DNA of 6,986 nucleotides from an uncultured Bacteroidia bacterium (GTDB taxonomy: Bacteria > Bacteroidota > Bacteroidia > Bacteroidales > UBA932): contig CACYEB010000149.1 in assembly GCA_902773305.1 (NCBI GenBank), positions 1-6,986 of the forward strand. Direction: 5' to 3'. This document shows, piece after piece, positions 6,451 to 6,986 of this stretch (within the stretch, counting starts at the first letter, position 1; each line of letters starts with the position of its first letter). The position numbers and the translations under genes are program-made. The notes beneath the pieces are model-generated. The model searched no databases, had not been told where the DNA came from, and was given only the letters and a program-made list of their open reading frames with translations.

Positions 6451-6986
6451 TCGTCCAGTTTCGAAATCAGTTTTTGTGTTGCATCGAGCATCAAGTATCC
6501 GGCAGAAACGTCAAAGAAAGAGTTGCCGGACTCGTAATAACGTTTCTCAACCGCTTCGCGGGTCACTACGTAGCCCTGCAGGTCGCCGTTGGCGTAGCCG
6601 ATGAGCGAGACGTTCCTGAAAGCCTTTTTGAGAGCAAGGCCGAACTCCACGAATACTTCTCCCGGCCAGGCGGCCCAGCGGCGGTCGCCCACTTTGATGA
6701 CTTGGATCTCAGCTGGAAGGCAAGAGGCATATACATCCTCCAGCTGGCCGTTTGCGGCAAGTGTAGAGAGCAGCAGCGCCTCTTCGCTGCCGAACCAGTC
6801 GACTTCTGCAGTGCGGGTCTCTCGCTTGTCCGCATCAGGATTATCTTTGAGCGCTTCAAAATGTGCCTTGGCGCGGTCGCGGTTTGCTACCGCCCACTCC
6901 ACGGAGGGAAACTGGCGGTGAGGCAGATCGAGGTTTATGGAGGCCACGGCTATATCCAAGCTGCGTTCGAAGACAACGCCCTCTGC
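6447..6986 (-). CDS. Neutral/alkaline ceramidase-family protein, C-terminal part (N-terminus outside window)
   Basis: The frame is open to the window edge; 179 C-terminal residues are visible, and the TTG at 6959 is internal, not a start. The fragment matches the end of the neutral/alkaline non-lysosomal ceramidase domain. WAAWPGEVFVEFG (105-117 of the fragment) corresponds to the PGE segment whose Glu ligates zinc in characterised ceramidases. GYANGDLQGYVVTRE (130-144) with YYES just after corresponds to the GYAN...GYVTTRE segment containing the zinc-ligand Tyr. The first two zinc histidines, any signal peptide and the full length lie outside the window. True members cleave the amide of ceramide. 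Many Bacteroidetes and Planctomycetes relatives, however, occur in carbohydrate loci and have no proven activity. Here it is the first visible gene of a sugar operon and overlaps the kinase by 4 bases, so a sugar-linked hydrolytic role is at least as likely as ceramide cleavage. The operon promoter must lie beyond 6986. Confidence 0.8.
   Translation of the reverse strand, partial: AEGVVFERSLDIAVASINLDLPHRQFPSVEWAVANRDRAKAHFEALKDNPDADKRETRTAEVDWFGSEEALLLSTLAANGQLEDVYASCLPAEIQVIKVGDRRWAAWPGEVFVEFGLALKKAFRNVSLIGYANGDLQGYVVTREAVEKRYYESGNSFFDVSAGYLMLDATQKLISKLDE

Overview
The window looks like chromosomal DNA of a member of the Bacteroidetes, most likely the order Bacteroidales. The evidence is protein style (a Bacteroides-type fatty-acyl ligase and a serine palmitoyltransferase), a promoter of the Bacteroidetes -33/-7 type (TTTG, 19 bases, TAnnTTTG), and starts that lack a clear Shine-Dalgarno sequence and sit in A/T-rich leaders. 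Base composition is moderate to fairly high G+C. I cannot name a genus with confidence. Coding density is high, no gene-free stretch exceeds about 90 bases, and I see no RNA gene, insertion sequence, CRISPR array or phage gene.

Left half, plus strand (1-3210): a sphingolipid-synthesis segment. It holds the C-terminal two thirds of a long-chain acyl-CoA (or acyl-ACP) synthetase, then a promoter, then a two-gene unit. That unit encodes serine palmitoyltransferase and a short-chain dehydrogenase whose stop and start codons overlap (TAATG). The natural reading is fatty acid activation, condensation with serine to 3-ketosphinganine, and NADPH reduction to sphinganine. A strong 13-bp hairpin at 3215-3246 ends the unit and also faces the end of the opposite-strand operon.

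Right half, minus strand (6986 down to 3270): a tightly packed five-gene operon, read right to left. It encodes the C-terminal part of a neutral-ceramidase-family protein (cut by the window edge), an FGGY sugar kinase, a stand-alone SIS-domain phosphosugar isomerase, a small archaeal-type triosephosphate-isomerase paralogue, and a YjbQ-family protein. The first two junctions are 4-base ATGA overlaps; the next gaps are 6 and 41 bases. The kinase plus two distinct phosphosugar isomerases suggests breakdown of a small sugar or polyol. Its order of chemistry resembles tetritol/tetrulose pathways (kinase, TIM-like isomerase, aldose-ketose isomerase). The SIS and TIM-like proteins each keep only part of the usual active-site residues, so the substrate is probably not the standard one. 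I consider this operon the best candidate for an undescribed pathway.

The two halves converge on the terminator. A ceramidase-family hydrolase lies a few kilobases from ceramide-precursor synthesis, but the ceramidase-like gene is in the sugar operon, so a functional link between the halves is only a possibility.
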